This document shows, one piece after another, positions 37,101 to 62,448 of a stretch of 64,000 bases of DNA; positions within the stretch are counted from its first letter, which is position 1, and each line of letters begins with the position of its first letter. This DNA comes from Chamaecrista fasciculata. Its lineage: Eukaryota; Streptophyta; Magnoliopsida; Fabales; Fabaceae. The stretch covers positions 66,790 through 130,789 of the forward strand of contig QANZ01034339.1 of the NCBI GenBank assembly GCA_003254925.1, read 5' to 3'. Both the position numbers and the translations under genes were made by a program. The notes under the pieces were generated by a model that did not search any database, had not been told where the DNA came from, and saw nothing but the letters and a program-made list of their open reading frames with translations.

Positions 37101-39254
37101 TTTATAATAAAATTATAAAAAAGTGTTTAGGAAGAGTGAGTCAAAATTAAAGATTGAGGGAGAAAATTACAATTAAAATTAGAGATTTAAGGGAATAAAA
37201 TAATGAAAAGTGAGAATAATAGTTAGTCGATGACTAAAATGGGATATCTTTACGAGACAATAAAATAACAAAATAGAAAAATATATATGCATGATGATCA
37301 AAGGAAAAATGATAATGAGTTTTTTTTGGTTAAATGTAATCATGTGTAACAAATAAAAGTAAGAAAATATATACAAATATTAGCCGTTCAGTTTGGCTAA
37401 TTATATGTAAAAATCATTAACGAACCAAGCCAACTAATTTTGATATATTTTTAATCAAATCAAACCAAACTGCTCGTGGCTCGATTTAATTCAATTCTGA
37501 CAAAAGTATTATTGGTACCCTCAAAGTGTGCGGTTATTTTCAATTGTACTATCAAAGTTGTTTTTAGGTCAATTATACCCCCAAAGTATTGGGTCAGTTT
37601 TAGTTATACCCTTAAAGTTTGTTTTAGTCAATTATACCTCCAATGTTTCACATTTGAGTCAATTGTACCCCCAAATTTCTTTCAATTTAGAGGTACAAGT
37701 ACAATTGACACAAAAAAAGAAAAGACTGGAGGTACAATTGATACAAAAAAAGAAAAGACTGAGGGTATAGTTGACTTAAAAAAATTTGAGGGTATAATTA
37801 AAACTAATCCCACACTAAATGACCTCATACTTTGAGGTTACCGAGAGTACTTTTGACCACAATTTTTACTTTGGTTGAGCTTGGTTTTGTGTAGTCAAAT
37901 TGGTTTGATTTTGAACCCTCATACTACTCCAAATAGAAAATATTTATTTTTATATATAAAAATATAATATTTTTAAACTTTACATATTAAAAAAAATATT
38001 AAATTATAAAGATAAAATGTAAAATATTTTATATATATTAAAGTAATCTCATGTATGATTTTTTTTTTTTATAGTTATAAATGTAAAAAGTCGATAAGAA
38101 TATGATTTATATTAATAAAAGATAATTATTTCAATAATTTTTCAAGCTGAATTTCAGTATTCGATAGATTCAAATATAGAAATTATTTGTGATCGTTTAT
38201 AATAATATTCTACTCATTATTATCCCTAAGTGAAGAGATATTTATGATATGGTTAAAGAGGTAGATTTGTTTGACATCTCTCAAATGAACAAAACCTATA
38301 AGTAGGAATAGGATTAGGGACCTGAAGTTGTGCAGAAACAATCTTAACCGCAATGAAGGTAAAGAAATTATGGAGATTCTTGGCAGCCCTCTTTTCTGGT
38401 GATGCTTCTCCAAATCCTGAATCCATATTATCCACCATAACATAATATAATAATTATTATAATTTTACTTTCGAAACCTCATTTAGTCATTTTGATTATT
38501 AAATTATAAGCTAAATTTGATTTAGTCATTTTCATTTATTTCACTGTTGTTATCTTGGACATGGAGAACAGAAAGATAAATGATTTCTTCTCTATCTTAT
38601 ACGTGTCATAAACTAAAGATAAATTTATGATTAGTTTTTTCTATTAAAGAAGATTTTTGTTTCTTTCTATATCAATTCATTTATTAGGATACACATAAAA
38701 GAGAAAATTACCTAAGTCAAATGTACAATTTAATTAGAGATAACAATAAAAATTAAATAAAATTATATTTTGAATTATCAATAGAACAAACAAGGAAGTT
38801 TGAAAGCCAAAACGGGAAGGAAAGAATGTTTGAGGAGCAAAATGGAATTCATCCTATTTTTTGAAGACCAAAATGAAATTTTAACCATGATTTTACAATT
38901 AAAATCCACAAAATACTTCAGAACTTTAGTTATTTTATAAAAATTCTACTAAACTTTGAAATTTGACCCAAATAAATAAAAAATCTAAACTTTTAATTGG
39001 GTACAAATAACATAATCATAAAAAATTATATCTTTTTAAACTTTTTGAAGCTTAGGCGAATATAAAATTATAAAGAAGTAGGAAGTAGTAAGTAACCCAC
39101 CAGGTACATACATCTTATGACAGTTTGCAATGTGTGTGAGTTGATAGCTTCTTCTCTTGGATGGCCAAAAAGGATAAACTCTATGGTTTCTGGGTTTTGC
39201 AGTGAAAACACAGGGCAATTGAGAAAGACCAATATTAGCACCAAAGGCTTCCAT
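34155..39254 (-). CDS. RBCX1: RbcX1-like Rubisco assembly chaperone, 5 exons
   Basis: RbcX proteins are small chloroplast chaperones that bind the Rubisco large subunit tail during holoenzyme assembly. Minus-strand exons: 39254-39101, 38416-38322, 34689-34572, 34424-34408 (a 17-nt microexon) and 34304-34155. All junctions are GT-AG and in frame, giving 177 codons. Residues 1 to about 48 are basic and rich in Ser, Pro and aromatic residues (PFWPSKRRSYQL), compatible with a transit peptide. The mature part begins near MYVPGFGEASPE and continues through AAKNLHNFFTFIAVKIVSAQ, DGDKFCASMMRESSRH, ALRILEVRSAYC and DFEWDNLQRVAIKVL. These helices match my recollection of plant RbcX1. The C-terminal ~25 residues (LATSNLQN) look diverged. 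Intron 2 is 3.6 kb and filled with MITEs. It is tail-to-tail with MCD, as I recall for At4g04320/At4g04330. Confidence 0.88.
35591..35831. mobile_element. Mutator-type MITE in RbcX intron 2 (241 bp)
   Basis: The ends are GGGTAACTCTAAGATG and the mirrored TATAGACTTACCC. A perfect 9-bp target duplication, ATAATATTA, lies at 35582-35590 and 35832-35840. The arms contain AAGTTTGATTCTTGACATGG and its complement. Confidence 0.83.
36140..36955. mobile_element. Foldback MITE in RbcX intron 2
   Basis: The left arm includes TCGTTTCAAATTTGAATGTG, and a GAACTTGAAATGAGAAAGA arm lies near 36795. Terminal AATTTGAACATCTGACC text is on the right. It is related to 25190-25730. The ends are approximate. Confidence 0.5.
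37500..37857. mobile_element. Foldback MITE in RbcX intron 2
   Basis: CAAAAGTATTATTGGTACCC on the left is mirrored by GTTACCGAGAGTACTTTTG on the right. The arms carry CAATTGTACC and GGTACAATTG words. Related fragments lie at 50630-50875 and 54545-54830. Confidence 0.6.
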
Positions 39255-40087
39255 TTTATTGAATAAAGCTTCTGATTTTAGGAAGAAGATGAACAAGTTG
39301 CTGAAAAATCCAAGATATATTATATAATAATGCTGGGTTGAGGTGTCTCCCCAAAAAAATATCTCCCTAAAATATCTTAAAGCTAACGTGGAAAGTTCGG
39401 AGTTTTTCACATCCGTTGTGGGTTCCACTGTTTATTTTGGCAAATGCATTTTGAGTGTTTCAATTCATGGGATAAGTTTCAATTATGTCTTTTAACTTTT
39501 TTTTTTTTTAGTAAATTATACTTTTAAATTTTTAGATTCGATTCAATTGTACCTTAATATTTAATGTTGTCTAATCATTAATGAAAAATGCTAAATATTT
39601 TATGGGATGCAATTGACACAAAATGTTAAAAATTTTGAAATATAATTGACATCAATGTAAAATTTTGATGATCCAATTGATACTAAATTAAGGAAAAGAG
39701 TCAATTATTATGTCATCAATTTTTGTTAATGGTTTAGACAACGTTAAGTATTAGGGTATAAGTAAAATATAAAAGTTTTGGTTATAATTGATTAAAAAAT
39801 AATTTAGAGATCCTTATAATTTAGGGGCACTAGCCACTAGTAATTCTTTTGTCTTTATTTTTAGAACGAGAAAATATATATATATATATATATTATATTT
39901 ACAACCTGTATTAAAATTAAAATTTTATTTTTTAATATTTAAAAATAATTTTTTTATAAGTATAAACTATTTAATTTTTGAAATTAAATAATTGATATTT
40001 GAAAAAAATCAAGTACTAAAGAATAAATTTCTAATAATTAAGAATTAAATTATTATTTTAAGATAAATTTAGAGATAAAAATGGATT
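39255..40087. other. RbcX upstream region; no further gene
   Basis: Holds the 5' flank of the RbcX gene. A low-complexity inverted-repeat-like stretch at about 39490-39800 (TTGTACC/ATACAATTG-type words) may be an old MITE. A (TA)n run lies at 39876-39893. Confidence 0.45.
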
Positions 40088-40648
40088 GGTATAGTCATTC
40101 TGGGTCTCAAATTATAAACTTAGTTTCATTTTGGTTCCAAAATAAATTTTTGTTTTGTTTCGTCTTTAAACTTTCACATGTGTTTTGTTATTAGCTAAAA
40201 TGTGATTTCTTTTAATTTCTACTATTATTTCTAATTTGAATTACTACTATAAACTATTTCTTTCTCATATTGTTATAATAAGCAAGTTATCAAAGATAAA
40301 AGGAAAAATATTATTTTTTAATTACAAATTGGATATAAATTTATAGTTGATTTTTTTATAAAAAAATATCTTTTTATCAATTTAATTATTAGGACAGATA
40401 TTTTTTTTGGTAGGCGAAAGTTTAGGTGAGTTGGGTCCTGGAGGCTCACTAAGGTTAGTGCATGACTCCAGACTCTATTAGCTCTTACAGAGTTACTTAC
40501 AAATTGCCTACCAACAAGATCCTTACATCGGCAGCATGATTCAAACTCACGACCTTATGAGTTGACTCCTTTTAATTTCTGAAACCAAAATAAAATTTTA
40601 AAACCAAAATAAAATTTTATAATTTAAGGATCAAAATGACCTATTTGA
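40088..40648. mobile_element. Foldback MITE with a nested SINE
   Basis: GGGTCTCAAATTATAAACTT on the left is mirrored by ATTTTATAATTTAAGGATC on the right. A SINE-like insert is at 40399-40567. The ends are approximate. Confidence 0.5.
40399..40567 (-). mobile_element. SINE-like insert, minus strand
   Basis: On the minus strand there is a box B-like GAGTTTGAATC followed by a body ending GCCTACC plus poly(A) (poly-T on plus at about 40400-40407). Box A is not clear, so it may be 5'-truncated. Confidence 0.5.
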
Positions 40649-41239
40649 ACAAAATAGATATTCTCTTCTAAGGAGAGAAGACCGACATGTCCTTTTATGA
40701 TGCTCTGGTTTCTACTTTCTACCAAAAATTAACACATGATTCCATGTTTTCAGGCAACAGTCCAATTCATCTTTTCCCACCACCCTTCTTCATTTCTTCT
40801 TCATCAAAAGCTTCAAGGAAACTGTTCAAATCTACGTTCACACATATTATATATTAATATTAATATTATATATCCACAATTATTCCTCAAATAAAAAAAA
40901 TCTGATGACCTTTTACACTGTGACACTGACCTAATAATTCTTTAGTCTAATATCAGTTCGCTCACTGTATGTATGCTTTTTAAAATCTTCAAAAATTTGG
41001 GGGTTTCCATATGGAATCACCCTCTAATTCGCTTTCACTCCAAGCCTTCAATCCCTCATCATTCAACCTTTATATTCAATTATAATATACAAACCATGAC
41101 AATGATTCAAAACAATACAAAAAAATCCACAAATATTAAACAAAGACAATGGAAGAAGAAGAAGAAGAAGAACGGTTCGAATTTCATTCATCTCTCTCTG
41201 TTTTCACTTCGTTTCCATCTTCTTCTTCTTCTTCTCAAA

Positions 41240-55162
<13,923 letters not shown>

Positions 55163-55182
55163 CTATATATGTAGCTTTTAAC

Positions 55183-55216
<34 letters not shown>

Positions 55217-55650
55217 TCACACAATGAGCCAAGCCTATAGATATTAAATCCCTTCAATATATTATATATAGATCATCAAAATTTTCGTGGCTGTATATAT
55301 ATATATATTTGGGTAAGAAGTATATTTATATATGTTGTATGATTCTATATATATCATCAATGTATTTGTAAATAAATAACTATCTTGGGTTGATCCATTT
55401 CCAAATTTTTCTTAATGTTCAATGAAATATATATGTATTAGTTCTTTCCTTTTCGGCTTTTCCCCACCTTCATCTGACATTAGGAATATTTTTCAGGAGT
55501 TTACAAATAGATATACACTTATAATTTTCATGTGCTAGGTTGTTTTCCTCTATTTCATTCTTTATTATGAAAAGTAATTTATGCTATATATATATATATA
55601 TATGATGTGAGATCTTATCTTATTTTATAATCTTATAATTGATATTTAAA
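55163..55650. other. LYK 3' flank
   Basis: Probable 3' UTR with several (TA)n runs (55188-55212, 55295-55308, 55587-55602). AATAAA at about 55371 is a candidate polyadenylation signal. No further gene. Confidence 0.45.
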
Positions 55651-55654
55651 GTAT

Positions 55655-56240
55655 TGTTTTTTGGATTGGACCGAACTGGACGGTCTGATAGGTCCAACCG
55701 TCAACCAGACACTAAAATGAGTTGGTTTAATCCTAAAAATCAAACTAGCAGTTAGACCAAGTTGAACCGGGTTTAACTGGCCAAAATCGTTACACCGACG
55801 GTCTAATCGCTGACTCGGTGGTTCAACCGCCTATCAATTTTTTTTTTCTTTTTATAATTTCACATTTTAAGTTTTAAATGAAAAGCTTAATGAAATCAAA
55901 TATAAAGCTCATTTACTTTATTTTATTTTATGAAAAAATTGTGTTTGATTTGCATAAAACTTATTACATTGAAAAACATATCTAGCTATATATGTGTTAT
56001 ATTATCTTTATATTATGTCTTTGTATTATTTTTGTAATATATTCTATTTCAGTTTGACAAAAAAAAATAGAAATGTTGAATTATTAATTTTAATAGTGTG
56101 CATATAGTGTTTATATTTTATAAGTATTTAATGTAATTAATATTTATTATTTATTATATCATCTGGATCGATCGATGGTTCAACTGGTTAAACCGATCAA
56201 ACCCTGAACCAAATATTTGTCCGAGTCATTTAACGGTTAT
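55655..56240. mobile_element. Diverged hAT-like element, 'ggaccg' family
   Basis: GGATTGGACCGAACTGGACGG on the left and GGTTAAACCGATCAAACC on the right resemble the arms of 5498-6098 and 62449-63306. The termini are too degraded to fix a target duplication. Confidence 0.5.
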
Positions 56241-56504
56241 GGTAAATTCGCAATTTTGTAAGTAAGATATTACAAGTTTCAATTTTCTTTTTAATTTAGA
56301 AATCTTTAAACACTATGTTTATAATAGAGTAAACTACTAAATTGGTCCCTGGATTTTACAAACGTTACTCAAATTGGTCCTTCCGTAAAGTCTCCGTTTG
56401 CCAACCCGCTGACGTGGCCGTTAACTGCTGATGTGGCACGTTAAATGCCACGTCAACTGTTGGAAAACTGAAAAAAAAAAAACGCTAGTTGTGCTTGATT
56501 TGTT

Positions 56505-58047
56505 GGTTTTTTTATTTTAATAATACAAAAAAATAAAAAAAGATTTTGATCACCAAAAAAAAAAAATATTCCCCATATGGGTGCCACGTGGCACCCGTTT
56601 ATTTTGAAAATTTTTTTCTTTTTAAAAAATGAAATCGTAGACATCACTGCGATTTTATTTTTTTTTAAAAAAAAGTTAAAAATAAAATCACAAACTTGAT
56701 TGCGATTTCATTTTTAAAAATTAAAATCACACGGTTGACTGCGATTTTATTTTCATTTTTTTTTAAAAAAAATCGCACACTAATTGATTTTATTTTATTT
56801 TCAATTTTTTTAAAAGAATAAAATAAAAGTGAATCCCATAGTTTGACCTGCGATTTGCAGTGAGAGGAGGGAAAAAAATGAGTAAACTACCAAATTGGTC
56901 CTTGGATTATTGGCTCGCTGACAGATTGGTCCCTGAATTTAGAAAATTGACAAATAGGTCCCCGAATTTTTCTAACGAGTCAAATAGGTCCTCGAATTTT
57001 TCAAACGTTAGTCAAATAGGTCCCTGAATAACATGCACAGAAGGACCTATTTGACAAATGTTAGAAAAATTCGGGGACCTATTTGACTTGTTAGAAAAAT
57101 TCGGGGACCTATTTGTCAATTTCCTAAATTCGGGGACCAATCTGGCAGCGAGTCAATAATCCAGGGACCAATTTAGTAGTTTACTCGAAAAAAAATATTG
57201 AACCGTGTCGCACCCAAGTATTGAACCCCATACTTTGCATAAGATAAAATTTTCTCCCTCATTCCGTTGAGCCAGAACATGCGTATTGATTGCAATTTCA
57301 ACAACCAAAATGTTATATAAAGTATGTACTGTGATCTAAAAAAATACAAAATTGCCCCTAAAATTATTGACAAAGTAACATGTTGAGATGTGAAATTTGA
57401 GAAATTTTAAGTTCAAGCAGAATTTGAAATCGCGATAACTAAATGACCGGCAAACAAAAATGAGTTTTCGCGAGATCTAGAGTACGGAAGTACCAAAAAT
57501 GAGTTTCGAGATAGTACGAGATAACATGTTACTTTGTCAATAATTTTGGGGGCAATTTTGTATTTTTTTAGATCACATGACATACTTTATATAACATTTT
57601 GGTTGTTGAAATTGCAATCAATGCGCATGTTCTGGCTCAACGGAATGAGAGAGAAAATTTTATCTTATGCAAAGTATGGGGTTCAATACTTGTGTGCGCC
57701 ACGGTTCAATATTTTTTTTCCCTCCTCTGACTGCAAATCGCAGGTCAAACTATGGGGTTCAATTTTATTTTATTTTTTTTAAAAAAAATTAAAAATAAAA
57801 TAAAATCATAGGTTAGTGTGCGATTTTTTTTAAAAAAAATGAAAAAAAAATCGCAGTCAACTGCGATTTTATTTTTAATTTTTTTAAAAAAGAAAATAAA
57901 TCGCAGTAATGTCTTCGATTTCATTTTTTAAAAAAAAAACGAAATTTAAAATAAATGGGTGCCACGTGGCACCCATATGGGGAATAATTTTTTTTGGGTG
58001 ATCAAAATCTGTTTTTTATTTTTTTTAATTATTAAAATAAAAAAACC
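56505..58047. mobile_element. 1.5-kb palindromic element nested in element B (element C)
   Basis: The ends GGTTTTTTTATTTTAATAAT and the mirrored ATTATTAAAATAAAAAAACC are flanked by TGATTTGTT (56496-56504) and TGATTTGCC (58048-58056), 7 of 9. The arms, excluding the insert at 56880-57186, are about 0.6 kb each and very similar. They include CCATATGGGTGCCACGTGGC text and a mirrored open frame (57173-57373 minus, 57534-57782 plus). The unpaired centre is about 135 bp (57386-57522). No transposase is present. Confidence 0.8.
56880..57186. mobile_element. 307-bp near-perfect palindromic MITE (element D)
   Basis: Starts GAGTAAACTACCAAATTGGT and ends with its exact mirror. It folds fully around about 57035. 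The flanks GAAAAAAAT (56871-56879) and GAAAAAAAAT (57187-57196) fit a 9-bp duplication that slipped by one A. The ends equal those of elements A and B, so it is a miniature member of that family, inserted in the left arm of element C. Confidence 0.82.
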
Positions 58048-58193
58048 TGATTTGCCACATAAGCATTAATAATTTTAAAAAAAAACATTTCCGTCAAAAA
58101 TCAAATTGGTCCCGGGTCATAATTTTTATCAAAAAAAAATTAATTTTTACTCACCCATTCTTATCCCATTATTTTCAATTCCTCCTCTTTTTC

Positions 58194-60296
58194 TGATGGA
58201 GATTATGCCCTTGACCAATCATTTTATATGTTTGAACATATTATTTGATTAATTTGTGGATAATAAATTATGTCGTTATCATATCATTAGCATGTTTACC
58301 AGTGATAACAATCCCTGATTAATTATGTGATAATTACTCTAAACTGTCCCTGGTCGATTATTCAGGTGGGAATGTGAATGAACTAAGACCAGCATGACTT
58401 CGGTGTATGGAGATTTACGCATGAGATGCTTTACGAGAGTCATGGTGCAATTATGTAAGGGGTTACAAGTTGCTGGACCGACCTGGAGAGTCCTGCATGG
58501 GTTTAGTCATGAGCTAGCCTCTCCTGTACACCTGTCACGATGCCCTTAGACCTGAGGTCTTGACTATTCCGGCATTGTAGATGTCGAACTTTGGCCTAGT
58601 CCAACGTTGCCCGTAACAGGGTAGCCATACAGACTAGGTATGGGTTTGGTTGTTTACCGTGCTGAGGAATGTGGTTGACCAAGAAGGAATTTTGTCCCTC
58701 ATTAAGTTGAGAGATATTTAACTGGCGCCCTCGATGAGTCTGTCCAAGGAATGTGTGGCCACACAGGGAAATGGAACTAACTCAAAGAATCGAGAAAGTT
58801 ATGGTTTGGATTAAGGATGACTTTCCCGTGCCTTATCCATGACCAAAATATCGTGTGACAATAGGGATTATGACAAGGTGGTACTAAGGTTAAGTCGTTG
58901 GTGTTAGAACGATAACTCACGTGTTTTGGGTAGTCGTGATGGCGTGCTAGAGTCCGCTCTCCACTTGTGAGTCATAGAGATGGCTTGCTGCCAACTTCAC
59001 GTGAGGCCTGTTGGGTCACACACGAGCAGGATCAAGATACCATAATGGGACACGAATTAGGGTTTAATTCTTGAGTCACTTTAGTGACACAATTTGAGAC
59101 ATAGTTGAATGTCTGAGACATGAAGTCTTGTCTTAAATAAGATCTACATTTGTGATATTTAAATTTGTTAGACAAGTTTAAATATATTAATTGTTAAATA
59201 GTTAATTTGATTAATCTATTTACAATTGAATTCTTGTTTAAAATATTAGAAAATAATAAATTGAATAAGCTTCCTAAAAGTTAGGGGATTATTGATTTAT
59301 TAAATTCTTTAATATTGGATAACAAGAGAGAGAGGGTGGCGCCTCTTTCTTGATTTTAATTGATAAAAATGTTTTGTTAATTTAAATTTAAGATTTGAAT
59401 TTGAATTCAAGATTTGATTTTGATTTCAAGATTCAAATTTGTATTAAGATATTAGGGTAATATTTTAATACAATTTGTTAAGGAAATTAATAAGTTGGTT
59501 ATAACTTCCTAAGAGTTAGGATTGTTTTCTTATTTATTAACTTCCTAGAAAATCAATGGAGGGTGGCGCATTCTACAAGATATGGGTGCAAGATTTGATC
59601 TTACATTTTAAATTTAAAGAATGCATTTTGAATTTAAATTAAGATATTAATGTAATATTTTAATTAAGAATTCAAACCCTCCTGACTCATTCCAACCAAT
59701 GGGAATTGGGCATTCAAGATTTAGTTTTCAAGATTTGATCTTGAAATTTAAATTTAAATCGCCTACTAATTTTGAATTATAATATTAGTGTAATCTTATA
59801 ATTAAAATTAGTAATTCCCTATTTTCATGAGTTAGGGAAAACATTCTCCCTATTTAATGAGATACGCAAGTCGACTTCTAGACCTTTTTAGTGAGACTAA
59901 AAATTCAACTGTCCTAGAGAGAGAAAGTGAGAAAGTCAAGCAAACTCTAAAAGGTTTAGGGTTTGAGTTGTGTGAGATTTTGTGCGCCAGTTCTTTGGAG
60001 TTTTCAAGAACCGTTCTTGAAAACTTAAGATTCGTAGATTGGGTTCCCGCATTCTCTTCGAGAAGAGATTGGAGGCTAGCACCTGGGTATCTGCCAAACT
60101 GTTCGTGTGGATCACCGGCAGAGGAAGAACACGAGTTCGTGGGCTTCTTGGATTCGCGAGTTTAAAGCAACTGTCTGATTAGGTCTTTCCTTTTCTAGTA
60201 TAAACACAGTTAGTGAATCCTGGAAGGAAATTATATGGTTATGCAAAATTTTAATTTTTACCTCTTCTGTTGCGCTCGCTCTATAATTTCCCAACA
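58194..60296 (+). mobile_element. Solo LTR (2.1 kb)
   Basis: A 2103-bp insert beginning TGATGGAG and ending CCCAACA, with a perfect 5-bp target duplication, TTTTC (58189-58193 and 60297-60301). The interrupted target, CCTCTTTTTC then TTTTCATCATC, matches the intact site in element A near 11725. A promoter-like CTCCCTATTTAATGAG and a GC-richer leader follow at about 59846-60180, as in the R-U5 part of an LTR. There is no gag or pol, so it is best explained as the remains of an LTR element after recombination between LTRs. The strand is inferred from the promoter-like box. Confidence 0.75.
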
Positions 60297-60399
60297 TTTT
60301 CATCATCTTCATTCATTTTAGTCCCAAATCCTCAAAATAAAATTGTAGAGTGTCCCAAAACTCTTTCAAACATTCCAATTTAATCCTTAAAAGTATTAA

Positions 60400-60800
60400 A
60401 AACCCTAAAATCCCAAACCCTAAAACCCTAAAATCCTAAAATTGTAAAGTGTCTCAAAACTCTTATAAACATTACAATTTAGTCCTTAAAAGTATTAAAA
60501 ACCCTAAAACCTAAACCCTAAACTCTAAAACCTAAACCCCAAAAATCCTAAAATTATAAAGTGTCTCAAAACTATTTCAAACATTCCAATTTAGTCCTTA
60601 AAAGTATTAGAAACCCTAAACCCTAAATCCTAAACCCTAAAACCCTAAAATCCTAAAATTGTAAAGTGTCCCAAAACTCTTCGAAACATTCCAATTTAGT
60701 CCTTAAAAGTATTAAAAACCCTAAAACCTAAACCCTAAACCCCAAACTCTAAACTCTAAAACTATAAACCCTAAAATCTAAACCCTAAACCCTAAATAAA
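60400..60800 (+). repeat. Telomere-like higher-order array in element B, AAACCCTAAA orientation
   Basis: Four ~100-110-bp units, each with AAAGTGTCYCAAAACT (about 60350, 60450, 60560 and 60667), ACATTCCAATTTAGTCC and AAAAGTATTAAAAACCC, separated by AAACCCTAAA-type runs. Confidence 0.85.
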
Positions 60801-60884
60801 ATCTAATTTGAGTTTATTCATTTTATCTCATTATTCTCAATTTATTAAATCAGAATTAAAAAAACATTTTAAGTCCCTGAACCC

Positions 60885-61420
60885 TAATTTCATCATCATC
60901 ATCATCTTCATCCTCATTCCTCTCTCATCTTTCATTCCTCACCGCCGATCCTACTGCTTCAAGAAAATCCCCAAAATTCAAAATGGCTCGATTCTTCAAA
61001 TCCTTAAACATTCTCTCCCTAATTTCATCATCATCATCTTCATCTTCATCCTCATTCCTCTCTCATCTTTCATTTCTCACCATCGATCCTACTGCTTCAA
61101 CCAAATCCTCAAAATTCAAAATGGCTCGATTCTTCAAATCCTTAAACATTCTCTCGCTCGATTCTTCAATTTCTGGGTTTGATTTCAAGTTCACAACCAT
61201 TTTGGGCGTCGCGAGATTCATTCATTTCTTAGGGTTTGAATTCGAATTGGGGGTGAAAATTTGAGGTTTCTTTCGATTTTGAGAATCGCAGTCCTTGAGT
61301 TGAATTCGGTAAAAGTATGGCAAACCGGAAGGGGGAAGTTCGCCGGAGAAAGAAGGCGCAAAAGTTTCCAGAGATTTGACGACGAGGATCCGAACAAAAG
61401 GGCACAAATCCATCTTTGGT
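60885..61420 (+). other. Possible captured gene fragment inside element B
   Basis: GC-richer than the rest of the element. Two tandem ~135-bp units (60885-61020 and 61020-61158) each contain AAAATGGCTCGATTCTTCAA. A frame from 60983 begins MARFFKSLNILS and repeats that phrase. The following segment to about 61420 has CGCCGGAGAAAGAAGGCGC text. No domain is recognised. This may be a 5'-exon fragment picked up by the transposon. Confidence 0.4.
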
Positions 61421-61714
61421 TTGAGTGATGAATGATGATGATGATGATATGAACTGATGATGAACTAATTTTTTTAAAAAATTTTTAGATGATGAATTGA
61501 TGAATGATGATGGTGATGATATGAACTGATGATTAACTAATTTTTTTTAATCAAGAATTGATGAATTGATGAAATTTTTGTAATTTTTGGTGATTTCTGG
61601 TTGTGTAGTTTAGGGTTTTGTGGTTTGGGGTTTGGAGTGGATGAGAAGATGAAGATGATGAAAGATGAAGAGGAAAGTAGGATTTAGGGACCAAATTGCA
61701 AGAGAGAAGTTTTT

Positions 61715-61990
61715 TTAGGGATTTAGGGGTTAGGGGTTAGGGTTTAGGGGTTTAGGGTTTTAGATTTTAAGGTTTAGGGTTTAGGATTTTTGAGTTTAGG
61801 GTTTTAGGATTTTAGAGTTTAGGGTTTTAGGGTTTTTAATATTTTTAAGGACTAAATTGGAATGTTTGGAAGAGTTTTGGGACACTTTACAATTTTAGGA
61901 TTTTAGGGTTTAGGGTTTAGGGTTTTAGGGTTTAGGGTTTTAGGGTTTAGAGTTTAGGGTTTAGGGTTTAGGGTTTTTAATACTTTTATG
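61715..61990 (-). repeat. Telomere-like array in element B, TTTAGGGTTT orientation
   Basis: Runs of GGGTTTAGGGTTTTAGG with the inverted AGTTTTGGGACACTTTACAA block twice (about 61871 and 62015). It is the mirror of 60400-60800. Confidence 0.85.
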
Positions 61991-62448
61991 GACTAAATTG
62001 GAATGCTTGGAAGAGTTTTGGGACACTTTACAATTTTATTTTGAGGATTTGGGACTAAAATGAATGAAGATGATGAAAAAGAGGGGGAATTGAAAATAAT
62101 GGGATAAGAATGGGTGAGTAAAAATTAAATTTTTTTTTTTTCTGAATAAAATATGACTCAGGGACCAATTTGATTTTTTGAAGGAAATGTTTTTTTTTAA
62201 ATTTTTAATGCTTATGTGGCAAATCAATCACAGTTGGCAGTTTTTTTTTCAGTTTTCCAACTGCTGACGTGGCACGTGCTACGTCAGCAGTTAACGACCA
62301 CGTCAACAAGTTGGCAAACAGAGAATTCACAGAAGGACCAATTTGAGTAACGTTTGTAAAATTCAAGGACCTATTTGTCAATTTCGTTAATCTAGGGACC
62401 AATCTGTCAGCGAGCCAATAATCCAAGGACAAATTTAGTAGTTTATTT

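Noticed and set aside
38210..38443. 77-codon minus-strand frame
   Set aside because: It is a shifted-frame shadow of RbcX exon 2; the frame at 38322-38416 is the real exon.
40973..41239. In-frame upstream ATG extending the LYK protein by 89 residues
   Set aside because: It would bury the signal peptide behind a low-complexity Lys/Asn-rich segment; the ATG at 41240 places the signal peptide at the N-terminus.
57173..57782. Two similar ~60-80-codon frames on opposite strands
   Set aside because: They are mirror images created by the palindrome of element C, with no recognisable domain; kept only as an observation.
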